The position numbers and the translations under genes were made by a program. A stretch of 23,221 nt of DNA from Obelidium mucronatum (taxonomy: Eukaryota; Chytridiomycota; Chytridiomycetes; Chytridiales; Chytriomycetaceae). Shown here piece by piece: positions 1 through 8,063 of the stretch (position 1 is its first letter; each line of letters opens with the position of its first letter). Where the stretch lies: contig JAIVFH010000381.1 in the NCBI GenBank assembly GCA_025765595.1, positions 1-23,221 of the forward strand, read 5' to 3'. The notes beneath the pieces were generated by a model. That model saw nothing but the letters and a program-made list of their open reading frames with translations. It searched no databases and had not been told where the DNA came from.

Positions 1-1922
1 TCCAGTCCATCTTCCGGGACCTCAAGTACATTGCATTCAACTTCCGGAGACAATTACTAGTGAACCCATTGCAAGTATACCAGCAACCGCTTGTCCTAGT
101 TCCCCAGCAACAGAGTACCACAAAGCATACCACCACCTGGCCCCCGGAACACTACAATCGGGCGAGACCTGCATTGGGGCCCGTTGACGTGGGCCACAAA
201 TCCAGTGTCCAAGGAGTTTGTTTTGCACCGGATGGACAAACAGTGGTTTCAGCGGGAGACAAGACGATCAAAATCTGGTCCATTGTAACCGGCGAATGCA
301 TCAAGACTTTCGAAGGACATACTCAAAGTGTTTACACTGTTGCATGTCATCAGACGGACAGACGGTAGCCTCTGGATCCCGCGATAAAAACTGTGAAAGT
401 GTTTTCAGTTGAAACTCAAGAATGCATTGCAACCTTCACAGGACACACTGGGAATATAACGTCAGTGGCGGTTTCATCGGATGGACAAACGGTTGTATCC
501 GCTTCACAAGACAAGACTGTCAAAGTGTGGTCTCTTTCCTCTGGAGCCTGCATTTGGACGTTGGAAGGCCACACGAAATCAGTTAAATCTGTAGCGTTAT
601 CACCGGACGGACAAACCGTGGTTTCCGGCTCCCCAGACAATACCATAAAGCTGTGGTCACTACGAACCGGATCCTGTCTCAAGACATTTGTGAACCCAGG
701 AGAAGCCGACAGGATGATTTTAACAGTCGCCGTATCATCCGATGGGAAAACCATTGTTTCTGGGGAAGGAAGTGGGTCTGCGTTGGATAACGCGGGGGAC
801 AAGGATTTCGCAGTGAAACTCTGGTCTATCGAAACAGGGTCATGTTACCAAACCTTCACACACAATTCCTGGATTTATTCTGTAGCCATATCGAGGGACG
901 GGAAAACCGTGCTTTCTTCAACAGAGGCCGGGAAAAACGCCAAACTGTGGTCGGTTGAAACCGGGGAGTGTATCAAGGAACTGTTGGGTCACGATGGAAC
1001 AGTCATGTCTGTAGCGTTTTCGCCGGATGACCAAACTGTAGTGACTGGGTCCACGGATAGTACGGTTAAATTATGGTCTGTTGTTGCGGGAGAGTCTAGC
1101 CAAAGGGGGAATTCCGGTGCGGGGTACCAGTCGGTTGTGATTTCACCGGATGGACAAACGGTCGTGTCTGGCTCATTTGACAAACTAGTCCAACTATGGT
1201 CGATTCAAACCGGCGATAGCGTATCATTACACGGCCACACCCAAGAAGTCCTTTCCGTTGCTGTATCCATGGACGGGAAAAGGGTTGTATCAGGATCAGC
1301 CGACGGTACAATCAAACTATGGTCCATGGAAACCAAAACATGTCTAAACACGCTCAAGGGACATAAAACCCGTGTTTCCTCTGTCGCGATTTCCCAAGAC
1401 GGTAGAATTGTGGTGTCTGGGTCTTGGGATGCTACAGTCAAAATATGGGCTGTTGAAACGGGGGCGTGTATTCATACAATGACGGGTCATGACGCTTGGG
1501 TTGATTCGGTGGCGATTTCATTGGATGGACTGACTGCTGTGTCTGTGTCTCGTCAAATGCAAATTCGGCTCTGGTCTGTGAGTACAGGGGAATGTATCAA
1601 GACAATTTCAGCTAGTTCTGGAGTAGCTCAAGTTGGAATCTCGCCTGACGGGAGAATTGTGGTGACTGGGGAAAGAGGCAAGCCGGTTAAACTGTGGTTG
1701 GTTGAAACGGGGGAGTGTTTCAAGACACTTGATGGGCCATATGATAGTGTTGCGTCAGTTTCGAAATCACTGGAGAGACCGAATGCAGCAGCAGGAGATG
1801 TGAATTCAATCCTTGTAAAACATGCGGCGCTTTTTCTTTGTGATTCGGGGCTCTCCTTTCTTTCACACCATAATGCTTTAGTCTGGTTCGATTTCAAGAC
1901 TTTGAAGGCCATCAAGCTGTGA
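1..1922 (+). CDS. NACHT-WD40 (STAND) protein, C-terminal WD40 part, 5' partial with two compensating frameshifts
   Basis: The reading frame is open from base 3, so the gene begins upstream of the window. The first residues (RDLKYIAFNF, then NPLQVYQQPLVLVP) resemble the linker that joins the NACHT/winged-helix part to the WD40 part in fungal NWD proteins, where a PLQVYxxxLVFxP-like motif is usual. About 13 WD40 repeats follow, most with GHxxxVxSVAxSxDGQTVVSGS and a V/IKLWS strand. Repeat 5 has an insertion and repeat 13 is degenerate, so two stacked seven-bladed propellers are likely. Such STAND proteins act in non-self recognition and programmed cell death in fungi; that role here is inferred. 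Repeat 2 is broken by a one-base deletion at about 344/345 and restored by a one-base insertion in the A-run 386-390. The stop is at 1920-1922. The WD40 call is certain; the NACHT assignment rests on the linker only. Confidence 0.85.
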
Positions 1923-1947
1923 TCGTAGCTGTGGTGTGATGGGAACA

Positions 1948-1953
1948 AATAAA
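1948..1953 (+). terminator. Poly(A) signal of the WD40 gene
   Basis: AATAAA lies 26 bases past the stop, and a second copy follows a few bases later. The interval 1923-2154 is the A-rich space between two converging genes. It holds several long A-runs and no other recognisable feature. Confidence 0.5.
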
Positions 1954-2154
1954 CATGACTAAATAAAAAAAAAAGAAATAATTTTCAACACACTCTATTA
2001 CAATCAACAATCAACGAAATAACCAAGAAAGGAAAAAAAAAAAACATGAATGAACAAAAGAAGAAAAAGAAAAAAGAGATTGAAACAAAAAAAAAAAAAC
2101 AAGAGATAAGGAGGCAACAAAAAAACTCTCCCTTACAAAAAAAAAACTTTCAAA

Positions 2155-3615
2155 TCATTCCCCAACGCGAGAAAGAGTCGACGACCCAGCCGCCGCCGAT
2201 CCATCCTCATTCCTCTTCACCCCCGGACTCAAAAACCACGCATGCCCACTCTCCGCCAACCCCGGCTCCCCTCTCAAAGCCTCATTGAAACTCGTACGGT
2301 TCGGTCTCTTGGCAGTCGCGGTTCGAAGCATGTCCATTGCGACTTCTCCCAACGATGGGATCACGGGTGGGGCCACCACTGCAACACCACCACCGTTGTT
2401 GTTAGCGACACCATTGTTGGTACCAACATTCCCTTTCAAACTTCCATTACTAGTTCGTGAATGCAGGGATGCAGCTGATTGCTTGTTTGTGATTTTCCGT
2501 TTCAAGGAAGGTGATCTGAGCATGTCTAGTGTCATATCAATCTCGGCGATGGAAAGGGGTTCCGCGGCTGCCGATGCTGCTGATGCAGAATCTTTTTTGG
2601 ACGCCGACGCCGCGGCGGAAAAAGAAGGGAGTTTTGATTTTGTGCGGATGGGGGGAATAGGTGTTGTTCCAGAAGCAGGGGGTCTTGAGGTAGTGGATTC
2701 TGAACGCGAGAGTGTGGATGTTGTTGTTGCTTCTAATGAGTCTTGACGTTGTGATCTTCCACGCATGAGGGTTGAGATGCTCATTGATGTTTTTCCGGGT
2801 GCGGTTGGTTCTTCATGGGTAGTGGTGGTAGAAACTGGTGTCAATGAGTTTTTACGTTGTTGTTGAGGTGGTTGTTTTGATTTTGATTTTGTCATGAAAC
2901 TGGAAAACGCATTTGTTACGTTTTCCAAGCGATGGTTTGTTGATGTTGAGGGTGGGGGTGTTGAAGAGTGGGAGGCGGAATCATTGTTGTTGTTGCCGTC
3001 GCCACTTGTTCTTGTTTTGGATTTTGATCGGGATCGGTTTAGCATGATTCCTTTGAGACCGCTGACGGCAGAAGTAGTAGTAGTAGTAGCGGCGGCAGTG
3101 GTGGTATTACTAGCAGCTGGCACGGGGCTAGACGTGCGTCCAAAGAACGAGTCGATTGTCTCTTCTTCTTGAATCACAACGTCATGCACAGATTTCTTGC
3201 GTTGCATGAAGCCAAAGAGTCCCACCCCTTTGGCCTTTGCGTATCCCGGATTCGCTGATGATGATGGGGAAAGGGGTACAACGGCGGGGACAGGTTCCAC
3301 TGTTGCTGCTGTGTCTTCGAAATAAGAGTAACTGGTGGTCCCCTTAACAGCAGCTGACAGATCAACATGATCCTCGTCCTTGACCAGTTTTTTGATTCCC
3401 GTTGGAGCATTGGGTGATAGATTGGCTACGATAGACTCGGAGAGAGACGGTCCTTCCACTTTTGAATCCTTTTCTTGCTGCTTGTCGAGAGCTGCGAGTA
3501 AGGTTGTTGGAAGCGGGACCTCTGGAGGCAGGAGGTCAACGGAATTCTTTTTGGCATTCAACGAGGATCCAATGTCGTCAAAGGATGAGAAATCGAGTGT
3601 GAAAGATGAGCTCAT
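2155..3615 (-). CDS. Low-complexity Ser/Thr-rich protein with N-terminal DFSSFDDIGS motif (paralogue A)
   Basis: This is an intronless 486-residue frame starting at ATG 3615. I do not recognise a known domain. The N-terminus contains LDFSSFDDIGSSL (residues about 8-20), almost the same as the motif in the neighbouring gene at 3851-4906. A short hydrophobic/basic patch GLFGFMQRKKS (about residue 130) resembles the neighbour's SSFSNLFRKR. The rest is rich in Ser, Thr, Ala, Asn and Pro and probably disordered. Near the C-terminus two related segments contain SIAEIDMTLDMLRSPSLKRK and LGEVAMDMLRTATAKRP, which look like repeated short helices. No signal peptide or membrane segment is visible. Tandem and co-oriented with paralogue B, 235 bases downstream of it. 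Likely an intracellular, lineage-specific protein. Poly-Ala, poly-Thr and Asn runs are encoded by short simple repeats, for example around 3070-3090. Confidence 0.8.
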   Translation of the reverse strand: MSSSFTLDFSSFDDIGSSLNAKKNSVDLLPPEVPLPTTLLAALDKQQEKDSKVEGPSLSESIVANLSPNAPTGIKKLVKDEDHVDLSAAVKGTTSYSYFEDTAATVEPVPAVVPLSPSSSANPGYAKAKGVGLFGFMQRKKSVHDVVIQEEETIDSFFGRTSSPVPAASNTTTAAATTTTTSAVSGLKGIMLNRSRSKSKTRTSGDGNNNNDSASHSSTPPPSTSTNHRLENVTNAFSSFMTKSKSKQPPQQQRKNSLTPVSTTTTHEEPTAPGKTSMSISTLMRGRSQRQDSLEATTTSTLSRSESTTSRPPASGTTPIPPIRTKSKLPSFSAAASASKKDSASAASAAAEPLSIAEIDMTLDMLRSPSLKRKITNKQSAASLHSRTSNGSLKGNVGTNNGVANNNGGGVAVVAPPVIPSLGEVAMDMLRTATAKRPNRTSFNEALRGEPGLAESGHAWFLSPGVKRNEDGSAAAGSSTLSRVGE

Positions 3616-3850
3616 GATGGTGTGAGTGTTGATTGTTTAAAAAAAATGAAGGGAGAAATCTCTAAATTAGCGTTTACTTTCTATGATTTATTCGTAAGTT
3701 TAAAAAAAGACACAAGCAAAGGAAAAAGACAAAGTAAAAGATAAACGAATTCAAAAAAAAAAGAAAGGACAACAACTACTAATAATACTAAACACACTTC
3801 TCCTATACTCCTACACTCCAAACTAGATATTTTTATCGTTATTTTTTTTT

Positions 3851-4906
3851 TCAGAACTTGAAATCATCCAAAAAGCTGGACGATCCAATCTCCAAATCCA
3901 AATCAAGCTTTAGAGTAGACGAAACAGGCGTTGAAGAAACTCGAGTCAATGTAGTGTCCCTGTCACGCTCTTCATCCGTGGAATCAGCCTTCAAGGCAAC
4001 AGAAGAAGAAGAAGCAGCGATAGTAACAGAAGAAGGGTATGGAGTGGTAGACAGGGACTTGAGACTATCAGACTGGGAAGTTTTGGCAGCAAGTGTAGGG
4101 GTGCTGGGAAGGGGATCGGTGGGGGCAGTTGGTGCAGATACCAGAGGTGTTGTTGTTGGCAGTGACAGCTCGGGCAAGACGGGCGAGCTTGACACAGCGG
4201 TAACGCTGCTTCTGACTGAGTTTGAGCGGTCGTTTGACGACGACAGCTTGAGGGTTGTTGATCGGGACATGGGCACCGGGGTGTGCGGCGGAGTCAGTGT
4301 TTTGAGTGCGGGGGCAGAAGGGGTCGGCGGCAGGTCGGCGGTTGTTCTTTTTCTGAACAGATTCGAGAACGACGACATGCTTTTGCCCATCTTCGACAGC
4401 GTCGGCGTGCGGGGCATCGACAGCGACAGCGCGTGGCTGTGCGAGGCGGCCGACGCATGCGACGCCGTCGACACGGCGGACGCCGACGAAAGGCGGCGCG
4501 GCGACGGCGCCGGCGACGGCGGCAGCGGGATTCTTTCGGTTTCTGTTTGATCTTTTTGGTCTTTTTCGGCTTGGACTTTTCCTTCTTCTTCGACTCCTTC
4601 TTCGCCTTCTTCTTCGCCAACCGTTTGCGCAATCGACGCCTTGCTGCCGCGCACCGCCAGCGGCGGAATCGACAGCGCCGACGTGCGCCGGGCGAGCGTC
4701 TCGCGCGCCTCCGCCGCCTTCGCCCGCTCGCGTTCTCTTTCCTGCTCTTCGAGCGCCAGGATCGCCTTGATCTCGCTGTCAACTTCCTGCAGCGGCCGCC
4801 TGTCAAACGAATGCAGATCCAGCGACGCCTTGCTGCCAATGTCGTCCAGGCTGCTAAAGTCAAAGAGCCCAGAGGCTTCTAGCAGGGGTCGCTCCGTCGA
4901 TGCCAT
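3851..4906 (-). CDS. Low-complexity protein with N-terminal DFSSLDDIGS motif (paralogue B)
   Basis: The frame starts at ATG 4906 and ends at the TGA at 3851-3853 (351 residues); an in-frame TTG further upstream is ignored because this is a eukaryotic gene. The N-terminus has GLFDFSSLDDIGSKASLDL, matching the motif of paralogue A. Next come an acidic/basic helical stretch (IKAILALEEQERERERAKAA, a likely coiled coil at residues about 45-70), a Glu-rich stretch, a Ser/Pro-rich segment, a patch SMSSFSNLFRKR, and a Ser/Thr-rich tail ending in LEIGSSSFLDDFKF, which echoes the N-terminal motif. No catalytic domain or membrane segment is seen. The stretch 4270-4870 is much more GC-rich than its surroundings, which opens long overlapping frames on both strands. 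Paralogue A supports this frame as the real one. Function unknown. Confidence 0.78.
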   Translation of the reverse strand: MASTERPLLEASGLFDFSSLDDIGSKASLDLHSFDRRPLQEVDSEIKAILALEEQERERERAKAAEARETLARRTSALSIPPLAVRGSKASIAQTVGEEEGEEGVEEEGKVQAEKDQKDQTETERIPLPPSPAPSPRRLSSASAVSTASHASAASHSHALSLSMPRTPTLSKMGKSMSSFSNLFRKRTTADLPPTPSAPALKTLTPPHTPVPMSRSTTLKLSSSNDRSNSVRSSVTAVSSSPVLPELSLPTTTPLVSAPTAPTDPLPSTPTLAAKTSQSDSLKSLSTTPYPSSVTIAASSSSVALKADSTDEERDRDTTLTRVSSTPVSSTLKLDLDLEIGSSSFLDDFKF

Positions 4907-5219
4907 CGGGGTTCCAGTCAACTAAGTGGTCGAGTGTGTGCAAATTGACGGTGTGATGAGAAGACTGACGGAAAAAAATTTGATTTCGCAACAACAAAAA
5001 ATTCATGGTTTTGGTCACACTCGCTGTCGTAAGAAGGGACCCTTAGTTGCAAGACTATAGATAATTAGAAAAAAAGTATTTGACGTTTCACTTTCGATTG
5101 GATGGAAAATCATTGACGATTTTTTGCACCAAGAGATTTACCGTGATTTGCATTTTGTGTGTGAGTGCCCTTTGTTGAGACGCCTTCAGACGCATCCCTT
5201 CGAATTTCGAAAAAAAAGA
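4907..5219. other. Intergenic space between divergent genes
   Basis: This 313-base space lies between the start of paralogue B on the minus strand and the first ATG of the small plus-strand gene. It should hold both promoters. I see A/T-rich runs and no convincing promoter element, RNA gene or repeat. A minus-strand frame covering 5088-5294 reads plausibly as protein but has no supporting splice or start context and was not called. Confidence 0.4.
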
Positions 5220-6247
5220 ATGCATCTCCCTGTCCCGAAAGTCAAAGTACCGCGTACAGGAGAGCTTCCTGAAACCAGACACCAACGCCGTCACTACCGT
5301 GACTTTCCTGCCGCGTGAGTTTTTAAATCTCTTTTAATATATATAAAATAATTCTTTTTTTTTTTTTTACTTCTCTTTTCTTTCTTTCATATATCCAGTG
5401 AAATGGAAAAGAGAATCATTTCTGATCCAGATGTTCCGATCGATGATGAATCTATTTATGCTGCTCACTATGGGAACAACAAGTTTAACTTGCATCCTTC
5501 GTTTCAAGATGCTCGATATGTGAGACCTAAAGTCGATCCTAATAGTACTGATGTGGATACTCCTTTGGTTTGTGTGGTCCGTACCGCCGAAGGCGGTGTA
5601 TTTTTTTTTTTTTGTCTTTTTCATTGCGCCGAAGGCGGATCTCTACCGCCGAAGGCGGGTCTCTACCGCCGAAGGCGGTCCGTACCGCCGTAGGCGGTGT
5701 ATTTCTTTTTTTATCTCTACCGCCGAAGGCGGATCTCTACCGCCGAAGGCGGTCCGTACCGCCGTAGGCGGTGTATTCTTTTTTTTATCTCTACCGCCGA
5801 AGGCGGTGTATTTCTTTTTTTTCTATCTCTACCGCCGTAGGCGGTGTATTCCTTTTTTTTTTCCTTCTTTTTTCTTTTTCATATCCATACCGCCGCAGGC
5901 GGTGTCCTTCTTTCCGTCTTCTTCCTTCCTTTCATTCCTTCCTTCCTTTCATTCCTTCTTTTTTCTTTTCCTTGTCCATACCGCCGAAGGCGGTGTCCTT
6001 CTTTCCGTCTTCTTCCTTCCTTTCATTCCTTCCTTCCTTCTTCCTTTCCTTCTAACAACAACTAACACAGTTCAACGGAAAAGAACTCTTGATGAAGGCT
6101 TTGACAACGCGTTTATACGTTTCAAACTATCAAGCCTCTTTTCTGACAAACCCAAATCAAGCAGTCACCGACCCCAGAACACTTGCAGCACAAGAAATGC
6201 AAGAGTTTTTGAAATCCCAGCAGCAGCAGCAAGCAGCGTCAAAGTAG
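5220..6247 (+). CDS. Small three-exon hypothetical protein; intron 2 carries the hairpin array
   Basis: Proposed exons are 5220-5314, 5399-5567 and 6071-6247 (146 residues). Intron 1 has a canonical GTGAGT donor and a polypyrimidine tract ending in CCAG. Intron 2 (503 bases) runs from a weaker GTTTGT donor to ACACAG. Exon 2 encodes a natural-looking segment with DDESIYAAHYGNNKFNLHPS. Exon 3 encodes FNGKELLMKALTTRLYVSNY, then a Gln-rich C-terminus, and stops at TAG 6245-6247. Exons 2 and 3 join in phase 0. Exon 1 is the least sure part: its frame fits the splice phase, but translation could instead begin at ATG 5403, leaving intron 1 in the 5' UTR. No signal peptide or membrane segment is present and I recognise no family. 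An AATAAA follows at 6293. The gene converges on the DOMON cluster. Confidence 0.6.
5583..5994 (+). repeat. Array of twelve GC-rich hairpin elements inside an intron
   Basis: Twelve copies of a 15-base inverted repeat, ACCGCC-GNA-GGCGGT, lie at about 5583, 5626, 5645, 5665, 5684, 5719, 5739, 5758, 5793, 5831, 5889 and 5980. The loop is GAA in eight copies, GTA in three and GCA in one. Changes are confined to the middle loop base and the outermost base pairs, plus one weaker copy at 5626. Copies are separated by T-rich or pyrimidine-rich spacers. Two larger duplications are visible: about 70 bases at 5641-5705 and 5713-5780, and about 60 bases at 5886-5948 and 5977-6039. The stem-loops can form on either strand of DNA and in the pre-mRNA. 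Confidence 0.95.
5905..6055 (+). repeat. Pyrimidine-rich tandem repeats upstream of the intron 2 acceptor
   Basis: CTTCC/TTTC-type simple repeats fill the last 150 bases of intron 2, with one roughly 60-base block present twice. They would supply a very long polypyrimidine tract ahead of the ACACAG acceptor ending at 6070. Confidence 0.8.
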
Positions 6248-6292
6248 TAGCGCATTCCATCAACAAACAAGTGCAAAACAATTTAAAAATTA

Positions 6293-6298
6293 AATAAA
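6293..6298 (+). terminator. Poly(A) signal of the small hypothetical gene
   Basis: AATAAA lies 46 bases past the stop at 6247. The converging DOMON gene ends at 6331, so the two 3' UTRs probably overlap. Confidence 0.45.
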
Positions 6299-6330
6299 CA
6301 TTGCTTTTTTTTGTGACTTTCTTTTTCCCA

Positions 6331-7133
6331 TCAAGGTTTTCCAAACAACGTTGCATTAAACACAACCCCGCGATTCTCAACATGAAATCCAACATTTCCT
6401 TGTTCCATCGACCCAACCGCCCAAAGGTATCTTAATTTTTAAAGTTAAATTAAAAAAAAAAAACCGCAACACTGCATATCTATAAAAGAAATCATAAAAA
6501 AAAAAAACTCACGTGTACACACCCATCGTCAAATTGGAACCCCATCTCTCATTAATATTCATGGGTCTCTCAAAACAAGCCTTCAAAGTCTTGGTTCCCA
6601 CATTGTAACTACTTTTCGATTCAACCAAGTCTTCATATGTCTCGATTCCACTGTCGCTTGGGATATTCGAGTCGGAGCTAAAGTATGGGTGATCAGAAGC
6701 CATTCCTCTGCCGTGAATGAATCCTAAAATTGTATATTTTAATACCTTTGTTGGTTTTTTTTTTAAAAAACCATAATTCGTTACCGACGCCAGAAGAATT
6801 CCCAAAGACGCAGGTAATATCTGAACCCATCATGTACGGCCAATCAGCCGCCGAAGGAATCCCGAATCCGATATACGTGTTTGGTGGAATGCCCGTCGCG
6901 GTGATGCAGATTGTCGCGTTGGGGTTCTTGGAGGAACCAGTGGTGCTGGTGCCAGTACTACTACTGACTGCCTTTGTTTTCGAAAATGTTTCCGAGTTTG
7001 CTGTTGCTGTTGCTGTTGCGTAGATTGTGAATGTTGAGTTGTACACGATATCTGTGGCTTGAAAGTATGCCGTAGCTTGTAAGGAAAGAGTTGAAAGCGC
7101 GACGGCGAGCACGTTGAGTAACGATGGATACAT
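6331..7133 (-). CDS. Secreted DOMON-domain protein (DOMON 1)
   Basis: Exons on the minus strand are 7133-6785, 6723-6513 and 6430-6331 (219 residues). Intron 1 is GTAACG...TTTTAG and intron 2 is GTGAGT...TTAAG. Residues 1-22 form a signal peptide. The body has the pattern shared by all six paralogues: ICITATGIPPNTYIGFGIP, then MMGSDI, HGRGM, a KSSYN...LKACFE strand, YLWAVGS and FHVENRGVV...LFG. The Met of MxGSD and the His before NRG sit where the cytochrome b-type DOMON of cellobiose dehydrogenase carries its haem ligands, so haem binding is possible; that is inference. A Ser/Thr-rich insertion follows the first strands (residues about 45-70). The protein stops right after the domain, with no membrane tail. 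Extracellular or wall-associated redox or sugar-binding roles are usual for the fold. Confidence 0.75.
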
Positions 7134-7187
7134 GTGTGTTTTTTTTAGAATGTACTTTTTTTGGTCTCTCTCTCTCGTTCTCTCCTG

Positions 7188-7205
7188 TTTTGACAGCTGT
7201 CAAAA
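7188..7205. promoter_or_regulatory. Perfect 18-base palindrome upstream of DOMON 1
   Basis: TTTTGACAGCTGTCAAAA is a perfect inverted repeat located 55 bases before the DOMON 1 start codon. The core TGACAGCTGTCA equals the known dimer site of TALE homeodomain proteins (TGIF/MEIS/PKNOX type) and contains an E-box CAGCTG. A role in DOMON 1 control is inferred from position only. Confidence 0.45.
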
Positions 7206-7323
7206 GTTGCAACGATTCCTATTTCAAGCACTTTTTATTCCCAATCCAACAGACAACGAAGAAGAAATAAAAATACATAGTGATGGATTTTGAGCTGTCT
7301 TGGACATTGGGGGGCTGGCCTTT

Positions 7324-8063
7324 TTACTTGGTGTGAGCTGCTTTTCCTGTCGTCTTTGTTTTTGGCGGCACACCGAACAACGATACATTGAAAACAGAGC
7401 CACGATTGATTATATGATACTGAGCGACGCCATTCAAGACAGGCCCAGAAGCCCAGAGATATCTGTTAAAAAGAACCGCGTTTGATCCAATTAAAAAAAA
7501 AAAAAACAAGGAGAATTTTTTTTTTTTACCCAAACTTCCCAAGAACCAAATTATTCCCATCCACACGCTGCGCAACAGCAATACTCCGTTGAAAACAAGC
7601 CTTCAAAATCCCATTCTTGTATGAACTCTGTGATTGCACGAGTGTTTGCTTCGTTTTCCTGTTCATGGACTTATCCGTCACAACAATCGGCCTCTCGATG
7701 GCCATTCCGTGGCCGTGGATCATTCGAACGGTTTTTTTGGAGTAGTAAATCATTGTTATGTCGGAGTTGAGCATGGTTGGCGTTGTTCCGTTTATGGGGA
7801 TTCCAAAGCCAATGTAAGCGTTCTTGTTTTGTTTTTTTTTTGACCCTCACGTGTAAGAAGAAAGATGACAAAAGCCTTTAAGATCTGAGGTGTGAGAGGC
7901 GTACCTCAGGCACTCGTCCAGTTATACAAATCAATGCAGTCTTCGTATTGCCGAGTGTTGTTGCATAGAAAGTGAAGCCGTTGCCGCCGTTATCCATAAA
8001 GTAAGCTTGAATAGAAGTTGTAGCTGCAACCAAGAGAATGAAAATACAAAAGTCAAGATTCAT
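7324..8063 (-). CDS. Secreted DOMON-domain protein (DOMON 2)
   Basis: Exons are 8063-7905, 7822-7530 and 7462-7324 (196 residues). Intron 1 (GTACGC...AACAAG) is phase 0 and intron 2 (GTAAAA...TAACAG) is phase 2. The joined protein has a signal peptide (residues 1-19), LICITGRVPE joined to NAYIGFGIP, then MLNSDITMIYY, MIHGHGMA, a SSYKNGILKACFQR strand, YLWASGP and YHIINRGSVFNVSLFG. It ends with a short Lys/Thr-rich tail and no hydrophobic anchor. Candidate haem-ligand Met and His are both present. Intron 1 falls immediately before the NxYIGFG strand, as in DOMON 3 and 6; intron 2 falls just before YLWA, as in DOMON 1 and 6. This shared architecture supports the hand-built model. Its 3' end lies 190 bases upstream of the DOMON 1 start, in tandem. 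Confidence 0.75.

Noticed and set aside
4283..4882. Arg-rich frames on both strands overlapping paralogue B
   Set aside because: They arise from the GC-rich composition. Only the minus frame at 3851-4906 carries the motif shared with paralogue A.
5088..5294. Minus-strand 68-residue frame that reads plausibly as protein
   Set aside because: It has no good start or splice context, overlaps a GTGAGT donor that fits the plus-strand gene, and has no similarity I recognise.
5583..5994. CRISPR array
   Set aside because: The units are short palindromes with irregular, low-complexity spacers in a fungal intron. There are no unique spacers of constant length and no cas genes.
5551..6297. Long frames over the hairpin array encoding Tyr-Arg-Arg-Arg and Phe-rich protein in all three plus-strand frames
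   Set aside because: They are translations of the GC hairpin and T-tract repeats. The repeats stay open in every frame, and the exon junctions on both sides show that this is intron.
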